Assembly (NCBI GenBank): GCA_963978905.1
Contig: OZ022258.1
Coordinates: 41,896,591-41,960,590 of the forward strand
Source of the DNA: Trichostrongylus colubriformis
Taxonomy: Eukaryota > Nematoda > Chromadorea > Rhabditida > Trichostrongylidae
Length of the DNA stretch: 64,000 nt
Direction of reading: 5' to 3'
The notes beneath the pieces were generated by a model. The model was not told the origin of the DNA. It ran no database searches and saw only the letters and a program-made list of their open reading frames with translations. The translations under genes were made by a program, and so were the position numbers. This document shows, one piece after another, positions 11,086 through 22,911 of the stretch; position 1 is the first letter of the stretch; each line of letters starts with the position of its first letter.

Positions 11086-14000
11086 CAGATTTCATCCTGA
11101 GAATTCCATGTGGATGGGGAGGACCAAAAAATGCTTTGAAATAAATTGGGCTGAAAATACTTTCTGTCTCCTCTCTCATCGAAAGTAAGGTTGACGAATG
11201 AGAAAGCTCGACACAAGGCTGCCATCTTCTTCCACGACATCGGGTGACCTCAGTTCACGAAGAAGTCAAGGCTGCCATAGCTTGATTGGGAAGTTTAGAA
11301 GAACAGTACTCCTCGAATATTTGGCTAAAAGATATCACCTTGTCCCTTTGCTCTCTCTCAAAATGAAGGGATTGTTCGTCAATAATAACGGATACTTTAA
11401 AGGCAGGCCCAGCAACCTATTCGAGTCAGAGAAAAGCGATGCTCGCCGGAATGACATCACTTTGTAGTCAATGCGTGAAGGGAGATAGTGGGCTATTACG
11501 GGAAATATCCAGTTGGTCATTTCCTGAACATGATGGTATTAAGTTTTTGTTGATGTAAAAGCGGCGGAATCTATTCTTCGACCTAATAATGGCTTCTCTG
11601 TGTAGCGGTGGTTATGGAACAGTGGAAGGCGCGTCAAGAGCTCGTGGACACAAGAACTGAAACTGGTTCGTTAGCGGCGGTGAGCCGTATGAGAAAGGCA
11701 TCTCACAAATGCAATTTATCCAGCTATTGTGGGGGATTGCGTGTAATAAAGAGATTTCATGATCACGATGCGTAGCTTCACCCTTGTTATGAAGACGGAG
11801 AAGATCCTCTTTCGGAAGCAGCTTCTTATTGAATTAAGCTGCCTTTTTATGCTATTTATAAGGAGTCGAGGCAATTGTGACAGCGGTGCAGCATGCCACT
11901 GATACTAGCTTGTACTTTATAGATTAAATTCAGAAGTGACGTAGAAATGGCTGGTAAAGTGATGACAAAAACGCTCCTTTGAGCATCACTCAAAATGAAG
12001 TTATTTAAAGGAATCGGAAGGGGGTCCGAAACAGGAGGAAGATGCAAAGAAATGAGCATTTTGTAATGAACACTCAAGGTTAGAAGCCATAATAGGCGAA
12101 AAAACCCGGACTCAAAAGCGCGACGCTGCGGTGTGTATTCGCATCCCATTCGCATCAGCGCATCCATTCCGAGTTGTCCGCTGTAGGAGACGGACCGTGG
12201 GCCAACGTTAGTTGTAGCACCTGACTCCCAGCGCAGTGGAGTGGCCATTTCCAACTACATTAGCATTCATGTAAGTACATCTAGAAACAATATAAGAAAG
12301 AACAAAGTAAAAAGTAAGGGAAAAAACAAATTTATTATAGAAACATCTTCTTTTGGCACCATGCCAAGGCGTCAAATTGGCGAGTTTGTGCAATGGCGGC
12401 CACTTAAACTCGTCCACACTACGTCTATTCTACCGTAAGCCAAAATTACCACCTTCTGGTGTCTTTAATTCCATTTCTAGCGTCCTTTGGGCTTGCAAAG
12501 CCGATTTTCAAATTCCGAGAATAATCTCGAACATATTACGGTATACATTCAAGTAAGAAAAGTGGAAATAGGACCCGCTCGGTGGTGCCTGCCCTCAGAA
12601 GTGCAGTAAACAGCATATCATAAAGGCCTGTGCGTATTTGGAGTGAGGACAAAGTCTGAGGTAGGTAGGGCACGGAACAGGAAGTAAAGAGCACAGATGA
12701 ACTAGGCTAAGTTCCCTGTGAGAAGCAGAGCGTGCACTGAAATGTTCGGTGCTGAAACCAAGAATCGTTAATTAGGTTCCAAAATGGCCCAAGTATAGGA
12801 AAAATGGATTGAAGCCACATATGAGTTTTTGAAATACATGAAAGAAGAGCACACGGTAAGCTTAGGGGACCCTGAAAGAGCAGTGCAACGGAATTTCGTA
12901 ACTTGGTTCCGATGGAGCATAAACTAGGAAGACCCTATCAAAGAGGGTGGAGCGTATAATTGACCAGATGATAGTCTCTGCGAAAATCGCAATTCATTTC
13001 TAGAATTGTATAGAGAATGGAAGAAAAGTGAGAGTATTCAGTTGTGGCTAGCCCTATAAAAGGAGCATCTCCAAAGCTGGGTGGAACTTAAACAAATAAT
13101 TTGTATTGTAGATTGGTAAGCATGAGAACCGGAAAACGTTGAGTCGGAGTGAAAGACAAGTGGTGCCTACGAGGAGTGTGCTCGTCTCGAAGTGGAAGTA
13201 GCTAAAATCGAATAATGCACAACACGATCTGAGATAGCGCTAAGGTTGTGGATATTCTACGGTATAACCGCTAATATCGACAGATATCAATAGATGTTAT
13301 CCATTTTCGTGCAAAGGAGCGGAAATGGGTAGCCAGCCATTTAGAAATAAAAATAAAAAATCATGAGTTAATTCTATAATTTTGCGCTTTGATGTTCTTA
13401 TGAGCTCGCCAGGTACTATTTCGCGCTACAACTCTATTTTCACAAGTACTGGCATCTCTTTAGTCGGAAGTTTTATTTGAACCGCTAGGACGAGTATGTA
13501 CAGTTTCCTCGCTAATTCCCTGAACGAAGTTCCGTTCTATTTCAAAAGCCTCGTGTGCGATATTGAATAAATTGAGCCATAGAACAAGAACAATTTAATT
13601 TCCCAAAGTAGCTTAACGGCTCATGAGCAAAATAACAATCAAAATTCACTGCTACAAGAATGCGGCGGAATCCTATGAGCTCGAAAGAACACGAACCTGT
13701 CTACGCCTTCCAGGTGTGTATATGGTAGTCCATCACATTACCGAAACCTTTTTAACAAATCCTTAGTTCCTTAATTGTGTATGCATTTTATTCATTATCA
13801 TTATTTACACGGCACTAACACTTATGACGCGTTGAGCCGACTGGCCAGTATTGGTATCGAACCGCGAAGTGAAAGCTCTAGTATATTCAAATATTTGATA
13901 TCAAAGAAGTGTTGGGAGGAATGTCCGCCCTCTGAGGTGGATGGGGTAATGCTTGCCCGCCGCATGCCTACTTACTACTGATAGCGGAGAAGAATCGACT

Positions 14001-16318
14001 TTTGCTCCTTACATTCTATTCCGTGGAATTCGATCAGCGTACCTTCTGTTTGCTGGAAAAGGCACTTTTCGGGGAAGCCTGAATGAGACTTCTAAGTTAG
14101 GGAGATTACGGGCAAAGTATAATGCAGAGGAAAATAGGTCACGTCTACGCAAGCCCCTTAAAAAGGCACGATGCGGTCCATCCAAATTCGCACGTACGCG
14201 GCCAATTTCTGAAGCAAGGAACAATCAACACTGCTAGAGCAGTTGCCTTTGACCCTTTACCTTTGAGATGCGTCACGTCTTTAACCTCTGTTCAAAGTAG
14301 TAGCAGTGCTGGGATAAAGCCAGCCTTACTTATCAATCAGTAATTTCTCCTTCGTGCGTAAATAACTACATCATCCATAAAATACCGACGAGAGCTGTGA
14401 AGTAATAATCAAAAATTTTAAAAAATGAAAACCGGCTTGATTGGTCTCAAACAAATGTAGCTGAATATGATCAAAAGATTTACAAAGATGATGTATTTTT
14501 TCCAAGACGCTTCACATATGTGGATACATGAAATAGTGATCCTCAAAAAGAGCAGTGGAGGGAGCGTCGCATAAGTAAGAAGAGAGGAGTTGTGAACACA
14601 CCTTGCTGCCACCTCACGCATATCTTTTGTTATTTGGCAGAAGAAGCGCACCCTTGCTGCCACTTGATTTTCGGCTCAGTGAAAAAGTAAAGCATATGTG
14701 ATTGTAGCAAAACATGTCACTAGTGAAGATTTAGTGCTCGTTGCACCAGACGAAAACGTCCAAGCTGACAGCCCAGGGTGTCTCTTCCCTCAACCTGAGT
14801 GTGAAAAAGGAATACTAAATGGAGAAAATGAATCAAAATATAAGGCAGCATCCATAGGGGAGGAATTCGCGTTTTGCGAAGTCAGAGACAGGGCACATCC
14901 AGATTTTGAGGAAAAAATTTCCTCAGTACGACTACCCCTCAGCGGAGACCCATATACGACCCCCTCTCAACGTCTGCATATCCTATACTATCAGTAACTG
15001 CTGCTGATTTCATAGAAGTATCATTAAGTACTTTATTACTGTCATTTTTGTGTTAATCACTCAAATTCAAGCATATTTTCTTACATAACCGGATCAGATG
15101 ACGTTCTTTTGTCATCTAGCACGGAGCCATGGCCGACGTTTGCAAATAACGACCCCTCCCCTGTCGAGGAACTGTCGACTACCGGCGTACCATGATTGTG
15201 GATTGCGGAAAAATTTTGAACGTGTACTACATAAGGGAGTGCTTTCCACCACGCACGCCGCGGAATTTCGTAATCTTGGAATATCCTCCATGCACCTCTA
15301 CCAGATGTTTGCATAAATTATAATACACTGAAAGGATAAAGATCGATTCGGAAGGCCGATAAGTGTTGGGAATGATTTACGCTGCTTTCCCGAAAAGTAT
15401 TAGACTGATGCAAATCGGCTAAAGTAGTTGTCTTGCGTGATTTCCATGAGAAACATCTTTGGTGTATCTGAAATCAAGAATGGAGCATTTTGAATCGGAC
15501 AATCTTTTTGGAAGTAAAGGAAAAATTTGTTTGTGAAAACTCTTCATGCTTTGTACGTTCCACGGTTTTGCGTGTTTTTGCTTCTTCCTTTTCTGCTTAT
15601 TATATTCTCAAACAATACAGCAGTTTCGTGATGAGTCGTCAGCAAGATAGCGTGGTCGCAGTTTCGATGCCAATTGGATGGAGGTAGGGGTCTACGAGGT
15701 TTAACTCTGAAAAATCCAATAAAATTTTAAGAAAATTAGAAAAAATGAGATTCCCACTCGAAACATTAGGTTTCTTCCACTTCTCCAGTGCGACGCATTA
15801 ACAGAAACCTTGAAATGGTCAGTACTTATTCATGATGCTAATACAATCATTTCAATTAACTAAATTAATAACTTAAATTCACTCAACATTGAACAAAACA
15901 TTATCGGCTGAAATGCGCATAACACCTCCATGCTGTAGGAGGTTTCGAGCGCTAATCACGTGCGAAAACCACACATACGTTATCGCAATCAATCATGTTC
16001 AGAGGAACGTGGTGCGGTCGGGAGAAGGAGGATGATGGGAAGAAGTGATCGCTCTGAAGCGAACAGTCGAGGTTGCGGATTGGTAGAGGAACCCGCATCC
16101 AAAAGCACGACGTTGTGGTCGTCACTCACACAGAGTGTCACTGACGTTTCAAAAACTTTATTCATGGAAGGGAATATACACTGTCCACGTTTAAAATAGT
16201 ACATTTATAACATTTTTTATATTCATTAATTCCACAGGAATATTTACAAGGCATCAGCAGATCGACGATATCATTAGGTGGGTGCTCGTCTCGTCCTGAC
16301 TGATATCCACGCAATAGC
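11086..16318. other. Long gene-poor stretch
   Basis: I found no exon with domain content, no element termini and no RNA gene in these 5 kb. A plus-strand frame of about 99 codons near 14698-14997 has protein-like composition but no recognisable motif or splice support. The word CGACCCCY occurs at 14958 and 15150 and recurs elsewhere in the window. Confidence 0.35.
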
Positions 16319-19300
16319 CTATCTCTTCCCCCATCCTCCACCTGAAAATCATCCTTTCATGAATGATTGAGGTATAAAATTTTCAAATGAAATCCAAAGG
16401 TTAATGGGGGATCCGCACAAAGTGAAAGTGGTTTACCATATGGTCTGTTGAATTGATATGGGAAACCACCGCCGAAGCCGCCTCCGCCGAGGCCACCACC
16501 GCCATAGCCACCGTGTCCGTGGTGATGGTGCTCATGCGAATGTGAATGCGAGTGAGAGTGAGAATGATGATGGTGATGATGATGGCCTATAACCAAAAGC
16601 TTCCGTCTATTTCATGCGATTATTCGATTTTGCTTTTGTCACCAGATGCCCAATTGACTTCCCGTGAGTTTGAGCCTACGTAGGATCAGTGTTGCTCCGA
16701 CAGTGCAGCTAGCTGCTGTAAGCTCTGCGATGGTGATATAGGACCCCATCATCGCTGAGATACTTACGCCTTATTCACGTTGTGATTCAGACTGTGTTAA
16801 GGGCAACTGGTAACCTCCCGGAGGTGCGCAGTTTGGTATTGAAGACGGCAGAACACAAAAATGTAGAGTTTAATTCACCGTGAAGCAAAACTTGTAACAA
16901 CCTAAAAATCTCTATACTATCCACTAGAGCCCCGTCGCGGTACTTCTTCTATATGTGAGCGCGTCACGATGTTGCTCATGATCCCACATATTAAGAATCA
17001 CGACCTCCGACCTTTGGCTCACAAATAAAGACAAACACGGCCAGGAAAACGGACTAAATATCGAGGCCGTTTCTTGAGCAGTTAGCCTTCCCATTCCGTT
17101 CGCCCTTCACAACTTCCAGCATCTCTTCATTTATTTTCGACGAGCAACCAAACTTCCTCAAAGCTTTCTCTAAATTTGCAGCGGTAATTAGGAATCTTCC
17201 ATGAGTGACTTGAAAACCTTTCATGAGTTCTGAATATTCAAAATACCACATTGGCAATCCACAAATAACTATCATAGAACTTCACCGCAATGAAAGTCAA
17301 ACACGGCATTTAGCCATGGTCGGAAGGCGAGAGCCCTAAAAGGGAAGGACCATCAGGCCATGGTGAGCTTTTTCGAAACGGTTTTTCGCATTTTATAGGG
17401 TCACATACATGAAGCAAAAAACCGGTCTCAAGTTCGGCTAAATGGCCGTGGAGGGATCAGAAAATGAGTGACAAAAGTTGTTTAGAAAGAAGCTATTTTG
17501 ACCAGTTTGCTGCAATGCTTTCCAGCTGCGGCGTTCAGTATATGCATATCAAAAACTGTCTTCGAACCTACGCCGAAACCACTGCGAGCTGGTTCAAAAA
17601 TGTAGATTCCCCTATGGTAACTGTTAAACGAGGCAAAGAGGGTTCGTGGTTCAACTCCCCTCGATGACTGCGCTTTTGCATTTCTTGATTTTCTTTGTCC
17701 AGCACTTAGGTATTTGCGCACATGCAAAGTGTCTGCAATTCTCGTTGCTGAAGCACCAAAATGACCTCTCTTACAAGCTTACAGTGGTTAACGTTTTTGG
17801 ACCCTGCGGCGCCCTAGCACGCGTGTCAGGCGTTTTCGTGCGAAACTAGTGTGGTATTCGTCTCAGGAGCAGGGTCAAGCCTCCGTTGAGGAATATTTAA
17901 CAGGGGGGTCATATTTGGTGCGCTAGGAGGGGAGGGGGGGTCGTAATTGTTGAGATAGGCAGTGATCAGCAGAATTTCTCAGGCTAAGGGTCTAAAGTGT
18001 AAGGGGAGAAGTGATTGAATTGACTAAATGGGTTTGAACCCAAAACTAGTTTAACTTAATCATCATGGAAACCTCATGCATGGCGCAATCCACAACGAAA
18101 CCGGCCAGTACCAATAACTCTTTCGTTGGTCCGCTGACACCGAAACCACGTACAGAGACACCTCCGGAATTCACCGATAAGCCGTGGAAAGCGATATCTA
18201 TCAACGGGTACCACCGTGGATGGACACTCCAGAAACAATGGGATGAAAGCGGAAAATTAGCTAATATGGACTTCTTCCATATCTTACTACGATCGCAAGT
18301 ACGTAATCTAGTGTTGGCGGCCACTATGCGGACCGGAAAAACGTTTGTATTCATTGAGAATGTGGATGAAATCCTCATGCATGGCGCATCCCACAGAAAG
18401 CTGACCGACGCTTCTCGCCTTCCCACTAGGCCTCCGAGAGCGAATGATGCATACTGGAAAAATTTCAGTAACAATTAATCGATTTTTGGGAAGATTCGTG
18501 GGAAGATCTCGCAAATTCGACGAAAAAAGCTTTCCTCTACTGGCTTTTTTGAATTTTTCTTGCTTCGTTCTGGAGATATGGCATAGCTCAGGCAGTCATT
18601 AGAAAGCGACAACCTAGCAGACCCTGCTTTACCAAAACAAACTCATACGGTTGAGTTTGAAGGAAGTTATAGCCATTTCCGTGAAACACTTCAAAATTTT
18701 CCTCATCAAATCCTCATCTGGAAACCCATATCGAGAACTAAGCAACCATTGGAGCAAGCAAGTGGCCAATAGATAGGTCTAAGGGGTTATTAGAAAAACA
18801 GTTTACAGCTGTTTGAAAGATGGGCTCTAGGTTAAGTTTCAAGTATTTTCAAAATGTTGGAATTTGGTATGGATACCGCGCTCCATCGTGATCGCCGCAT
18901 CGCACGTCACCTGAAACGAAATTAAAAGCCGATGATGCCCGCTTCAGATCGATTTTTTATTTACTACCCTACTCTCCTATTCTTATTTACTACCCTACTC
19001 CTCGCCGATTACTCTCCTTTTGTGTCTTGAGAGTAAACAACCATTTCGTATGATCAGGTTTTTGACTTTATATAACCTAGGTATTATCCATCCAAAATAA
19101 CAATAGCAGACGTAAAAGAGGGGGGGGGGTCGTATCGAGACCCCCTTTTGGGGGGGTCGTACTTTTTGAAATTTTTACTCATCTGGACGTTTGACCCTGC
19201 TCAGGAGACCCAAATAGCTCTACATCCAAATATTATACAAATTGAGATTTTGACCCAAACTCGATACAGTGGGACATGGGCACATAAGTGCCCTACTTGT

Positions 19301-20694
19301 ACAAATGAACAACTAGCAGCCTCGATTAAATTCAATGGAGCATGTGCGAATCAGCGCATTCCAAGTGAACTACACCTAGCAGCACCATGCGATGGCAGAA
19401 GATAGTAAATATTTCCTTATGCCGACTACGGCCCTCCTTTCGTTGAGTGTTCTTTACTACGGTACTATAATAGTATTAGGTCTATGCAGAATAAATGGCC
19501 GAGTAATTGGCCATAACTTCGCTCAGACACAACTTTATTTGTCGAAATAAAAACCATTCGAATCTACAGAATTTTGCCAACGATCTGGTAAGGAAAATAT
19601 ACCATCACGATCAAGTTCTGGATTACGAGAATCAATAAAGTCAAGAATGGCATTTTTACCGTGCATAATTTTTCTGCCGCAGGTTTGCATCGGGAACCTG
19701 GAAAAAGTGGTGATCCGTCAGGGATAGGTCTGGGGAATAAGGGGGGTGAGGGAGAGGCTCGATGCCTAACTGCATCATTTTTTTACTGGGTGCGCAAAAC
19801 AACGCAAAACCCCACAGTTCGCAAGTCACCCGGCAGAAACTGATCGAGACTCTCCCTCACCCCCCTTATTCCTCAGACCTATCTCTGACGAATTACCACT
19901 TTTTCCCGGTTCTCGATGCAAACCTGGGTCAGAAGGAGTTCGCCGAAACGATGCATGTTGAAAATGCCATCGTTGACTTCATTAATTTTCGCAATCCAGA
20001 ATTTGATCATGATGGCATATTTTCGTTACCAGATCGTTGGCAAGGTTGTGTAGATTCGAATGGTTTTTATTTCGACAAATAAAGTTGTGTCTGAGCGAAG
20101 TTATGGCGTTTTGAAAAAAGTAGTCCGTTTTGGCCATTTATTCTGCATAGACCTAATAGTACTAGTGGTCACCCCATTATTCGAGCTTGGGTCAAAATCA
20201 CGATTGGGCTGAAAACTTGTTGCCTAGGGTAGTTCGACAACCTGAGTATGAATATCACACGTGGTTCGTAGGAAAATGCTTACTTTCCTTGTTATGAGTG
20301 TTGGCAGGTCCAAAGAAATCATTAGCCTAGTACGCAAAAACACTGAAGGTAGCGCTTCTCTAGCAGAACAAAAATTGATTTCGCCCACATTTTGCACGTG
20401 CGGTCATACGTGAGCACAAATGGATGAAAACTAGAAAAATGCAAAAACTTGCCCACAGTGGGGATCAAACCATCAACATTTTCTGGCCGCCAGAACTATC
20501 AAGCCGAATTTGAAACCTGTTTATTGCTTTATGTATGTGACCCTATAATTGCAAAAAACCGTTTTACAGAAGCTCACCATGACCTGATGGGCCTCCCTTG
20601 TAATTTCACAAAAAAGCTCGATTAACTCACCCCACCACTGAGCTGAGACTATCAAAACAAAGGCCAATAGAAGCATAAACGTCAAAGAATCCAT
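16319..20694 (-). CDS. Secreted His/Gly-rich peptide, NLP/caenacin-like
   Basis: Three minus-strand exons join in phase: 20631-20694, 16437-16586 and 16319-16341, giving 78 residues. Exon 1 encodes a signal peptide (MDSLTFMLLLAFVLIVSA) then QWW. It has a GTTTTCAG acceptor 8 bases upstream of the ATG, as for spliced-leader trans-splicing, and a G|GTGAGT donor. Exon 2 gives seven His, five Ser-His pairs, EHHHH, then GGYGGGG repeats. The 95-bp last intron ends TTTTCAG and exon 3 ends GGWGKR, stop. The A-QW start after the signal, Gly/aromatic repeats and GGWGK(R) end match the C. elegans NLP-29/caenacin antimicrobial peptide group, where Gly plus dibasic residues permit C-terminal amidation. The 17-His block is unlike those peptides and suggests metal binding. 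The 4.0-kb first intron holds a mariner relic and inverted repeats. The exon 1-2 join is inferred from phase and sense, not proven. Confidence 0.72.
17054..17229 (-). CDS. Candidate exon, degenerate EF-hand-like
   Basis: A minus-strand frame follows an AATATTCAG acceptor and ends at a TAG, 176 nt in all with one codon base supplied by a previous exon. The text (ITAANLEKALRKFGC, INEEMLEVVKG, ERNGKANC) has the helix pattern of calmodulin/centrin EF-hands, but the calcium-binding positions are lost. It lies within the large intron of the His-rich peptide gene on the same strand, which argues for a relic or chance. Confidence 0.22.
17341..17438 (+). repeat. Inverted repeat pair, left copy
   Basis: About 100 bp containing CCATGGTGAGCTT, an AACGGTTTTT block and TATAGGGTCACATACAT. 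An inverted copy lies at 20503-20600. Both lie in the long intron of the His-rich peptide gene, one near each end, so they could bring the two splice sites together. The interval between them shows no other transposon signature. Confidence 0.7.
18063..18245 (+). repeat. Dispersed repeat, family I copy
   Basis: The block CATGCATGGCGCAATCCACA, then ACCGGCCAGTACCAATA, then a CGTGGATGG region recurs with divergence at 44295-44460. Part of the head (CATGCATGGCGCAWCCCACA) is repeated again at 18377-18396. Both strands read open here, but this is repeat DNA, not a gene. Confidence 0.65.
19471..20160. mobile_element. Inverted (foldback) mariner relic
   Basis: The right part (about 19790-20160, plus) is the 3' end of a mariner element. 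The left part (19471-about 19755) is an inverted diverged copy of the same end. The outer tips match each other (TAGTATTAGGTCTATGC and its complement) and are bounded by TA, the mariner target. Two element tails therefore face outward around a short centre and the 5' half with the first catalytic Asp is missing. The arms are diverged, so this is not a recent palindrome. Confidence 0.82.
19790..20082 (+). pseudogene. Mariner transposase, C-terminal fragment
   Basis: The frame encodes the mariner C-terminal region: a NNAKPHSSQVTRQKL segment, then HPPYSSDLSLTNYHFF, then LPDRWQGCVDSNGFYFDK and a TAA at 20080-20082. The Asp in YSSD is the third catalytic residue of the DD34D triad. The second, normally in HDNARPH, is lost (GAQNNAKPH). 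The N-terminal DNA-binding domain and first Asp are absent. It lies in the intron of the His-rich peptide gene on the opposite strand. Confidence 0.85.
20503..20600 (-). repeat. Inverted repeat pair, right copy
   Basis: This is the inverted copy of 17341-17438, ending about 30 bases inside the 5' end of the first intron of the His-rich peptide gene. Confidence 0.7.
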
Positions 20695-20701
20695 TCCGTT
20701 A

Positions 20702-20709
20702 TCTGAAAA
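20702..20709 (-). promoter_or_regulatory. Probable spliced-leader acceptor
   Basis: GTTTTCAG on the minus strand lies directly upstream of the chosen ATG at 20694 with no cis donor seen close by. This is the usual arrangement of a nematode trans-splice site, and it decides the start over an upstream in-frame ATG at 20724. Confidence 0.5.
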
Positions 20710-20724
20710 CTTTTTTTCAAGCAA

Positions 20725-22705
20725 AAAAAAAGCATAGCAAAAATTGTCTTCAAAAATGTAGGCCGTGGTTATAGTTCAAGCAAACACACTGGTATACATT
20801 ATGGAATTTCAAGCTATGCCACGAAACTCATAATTAAAATTTGTATTATAAAGAAAGAAAAGGTTTAACTTCTCAATCAAGCGCTACAAAAGATATTATC
20901 GGATTTCTTTCTCTAACAGGTACTACGGGAATGAAGTGGGACATGCCAAGCGACTCCATGCCCTTTGATACATACTCATTGAAATATCAATCAAATACAG
21001 AATTGAAAAAATATCAGCAAACAAAATGAGCAGAAAGATTGATGGTGCGTCATGTGGACGTAAACTTCGCTCAAGGCGACAAACTAGGAAGTCCATGGAT
21101 GGGTGAAAAGTCTTCTTGGACAGAAGGGGTTTTCGATTTAGATCGAGTTTGGTTTCCTCAGCGTGGCTTCCCCAAAGTGGTCCTGGACGTATTGGGGACA
21201 ATACGAGTCCCATCGGTCTAATGTGCACATAGTGTTTCCTAACACAGATATCCGCAGAAGCGCAACACTTCACTCAGCGCTGGAGGAAAAACAAAATCCA
21301 CATACGACTCATCCAAGCTCTTCGCTTGACCCACCAACAACTGGCATATTGCGATTGCCAATTCGGGATCTATTGCGTCTAGGCTATATTGCGATTGCCA
21401 ATCTTGATCATTTATTCATGGCCATAATGGAATAGTTACCACAAGCTTTACTGAGCACGAGCAGAAACTAATGGAAGAGTTCCTCCGATGATTTTCCAGT
21501 TTTTTATGCAAAAATAAATAAATTTTCTGAACAGCAAGACCGGAGGCAAGGAAGTGAGAAGGCGAAACAGGAATGAAATGACAGTGGCCTCTAAATCCCT
21601 TTATATTGCGCGCCTGGAATCTCATACCATATCAGTCACTGGAGAGCTATCATCGTATCTGTCACGGCAGTTCCTGAGAAACCTGCTAAAGTGGTGATAA
21701 AAAATGATGTCATGTTGGCGAAAGCCGTGCTGTGTGATAGCGTCTTGTAAGTCGCCATACATTTTGTGATCGATCAAGCTGATCGATGAATGAGGATATA
21801 AGCAATGGAAATCAGAATGGTAAAGAGAATAAACTGGAAGGCTGGGGAATAGATTTGGAAGTGTACCGAGTCAAGCAGCTGTACTCTAACACCGGAAAAC
21901 TCGAAACATGCTCGAAGTTGCTCACCTACTTTGAGCAAATTTCGTCCGCTTCTTATCATATGAGAGTGAGTAATCGAGATCACGGCAACGTGATATACAT
22001 AATCAGAGCTACGATCGCAAGCCGCTTCACACGCAGTATAACCGAAAAGGGGTTCAAACTCCCCATGGAAGCTAGAAATAAGACCAGAGTCAATCGATCG
22101 GGTATCGAATGCCGATTACAAATATGAGGACCAAAATTGCAAATTGGCGTTCCGAAGGGAGCACTTTGTTTGCGTGACTCATCAAACGGACTGATCGAAG
22201 GGAAAAACTCATCTTGACAGCAAGAGTGTCACCAATGAGCCGCAGCGACTTTTACTGCACGCACGGTCAGCATCGTTGATGCTTTACTTCAAGCAAAGTA
22301 CCCCTCCAATGAGTCATCACAATCAAACTTTGACCTCATCGTGCGAAGGCACTCCCACGTGTCGAGAAAAATGGCGGCTTCAATACGACCCCTCACCCTT
22401 TTCGGATTCTCAAATCCTTTTCGGATTTCCCTTCTCTCTTCTTCGATCCCCTTCTCTCTTCTTCTAGAGCACCGTAAGATCCTTTGAGCACGGAAAAAGC
22501 CAAAAGCAAAAATTCGAAGTAACTTGGTTGGTCGGAAAAAAATAATTGAGGAGTCACAATCCAAAACGATTACAATTCTATACAGTAAATTTCAACTGAC
22601 AAATAGAACAAATGGGTTCTTAATCCCTCGCCCTCGGCCTTCTGACACAGGCATAGGTTTTGTTAAAATAGAAGTATACTGTTTGAAAAAACCTTATAAG
22701 GAAAA
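20725..22705. other. Unassigned DNA
   Basis: No gene is supported. The 17-mer ATATTGCGATTGCCAAT occurs twice about 40 bp apart near 21347 and 21388, a small direct duplication. A CGACCCCT word lies at 22386. Confidence 0.35.
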
Positions 22706-22911
22706 TTATGTAAACGAACGCAGAAGGAACTTTCTGTTAGACGGTATAATCAGTATAAATATAATAAAAATGGAGAGCAATTGCCCGATAATCTCCGCTT
22801 CTATTTTCTTCCATAAACTGGAAGAATTTGCGGGAGAAATAGGAGTGGCGGGGTAGTTATGCAGGGAATGCCTGTACATAGTGATTCGACTTCCTTGTGG
22901 AGTACACGCAT
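22706..22911 (-). CDS. Candidate terminal exon with a membrane segment
   Basis: A minus-strand frame begins after a TAGTTTCAG acceptor and runs 206 nt to a TAA. The first codon takes one base from an unseen upstream exon. It reads ACTPQGSRITMYRHSLHNY, then a hydrophobic run (IIGQLLSIFIIFILII) and a basic tail (NRKFLLRSFT). This would suit the last transmembrane helix and cytosolic tail of a membrane protein. I do not recognise the family, and no upstream exon was found. Confidence 0.3.

Noticed and set aside
13850..13865. B-box-like GGTTCGATACC on the minus strand
   Set aside because: No matching A box or cloverleaf upstream on that strand.
17620..17670. tRNA-like GGTTCGTGGTTCAACTCC
   Set aside because: No acceptor stem, anticodon arm or A box could be drawn around it.
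18046..18478. Open frames of about 140 codons on both strands
   Set aside because: The underlying DNA is a dispersed repeat also present at 44.3 kb, and the two strands read open by chance.
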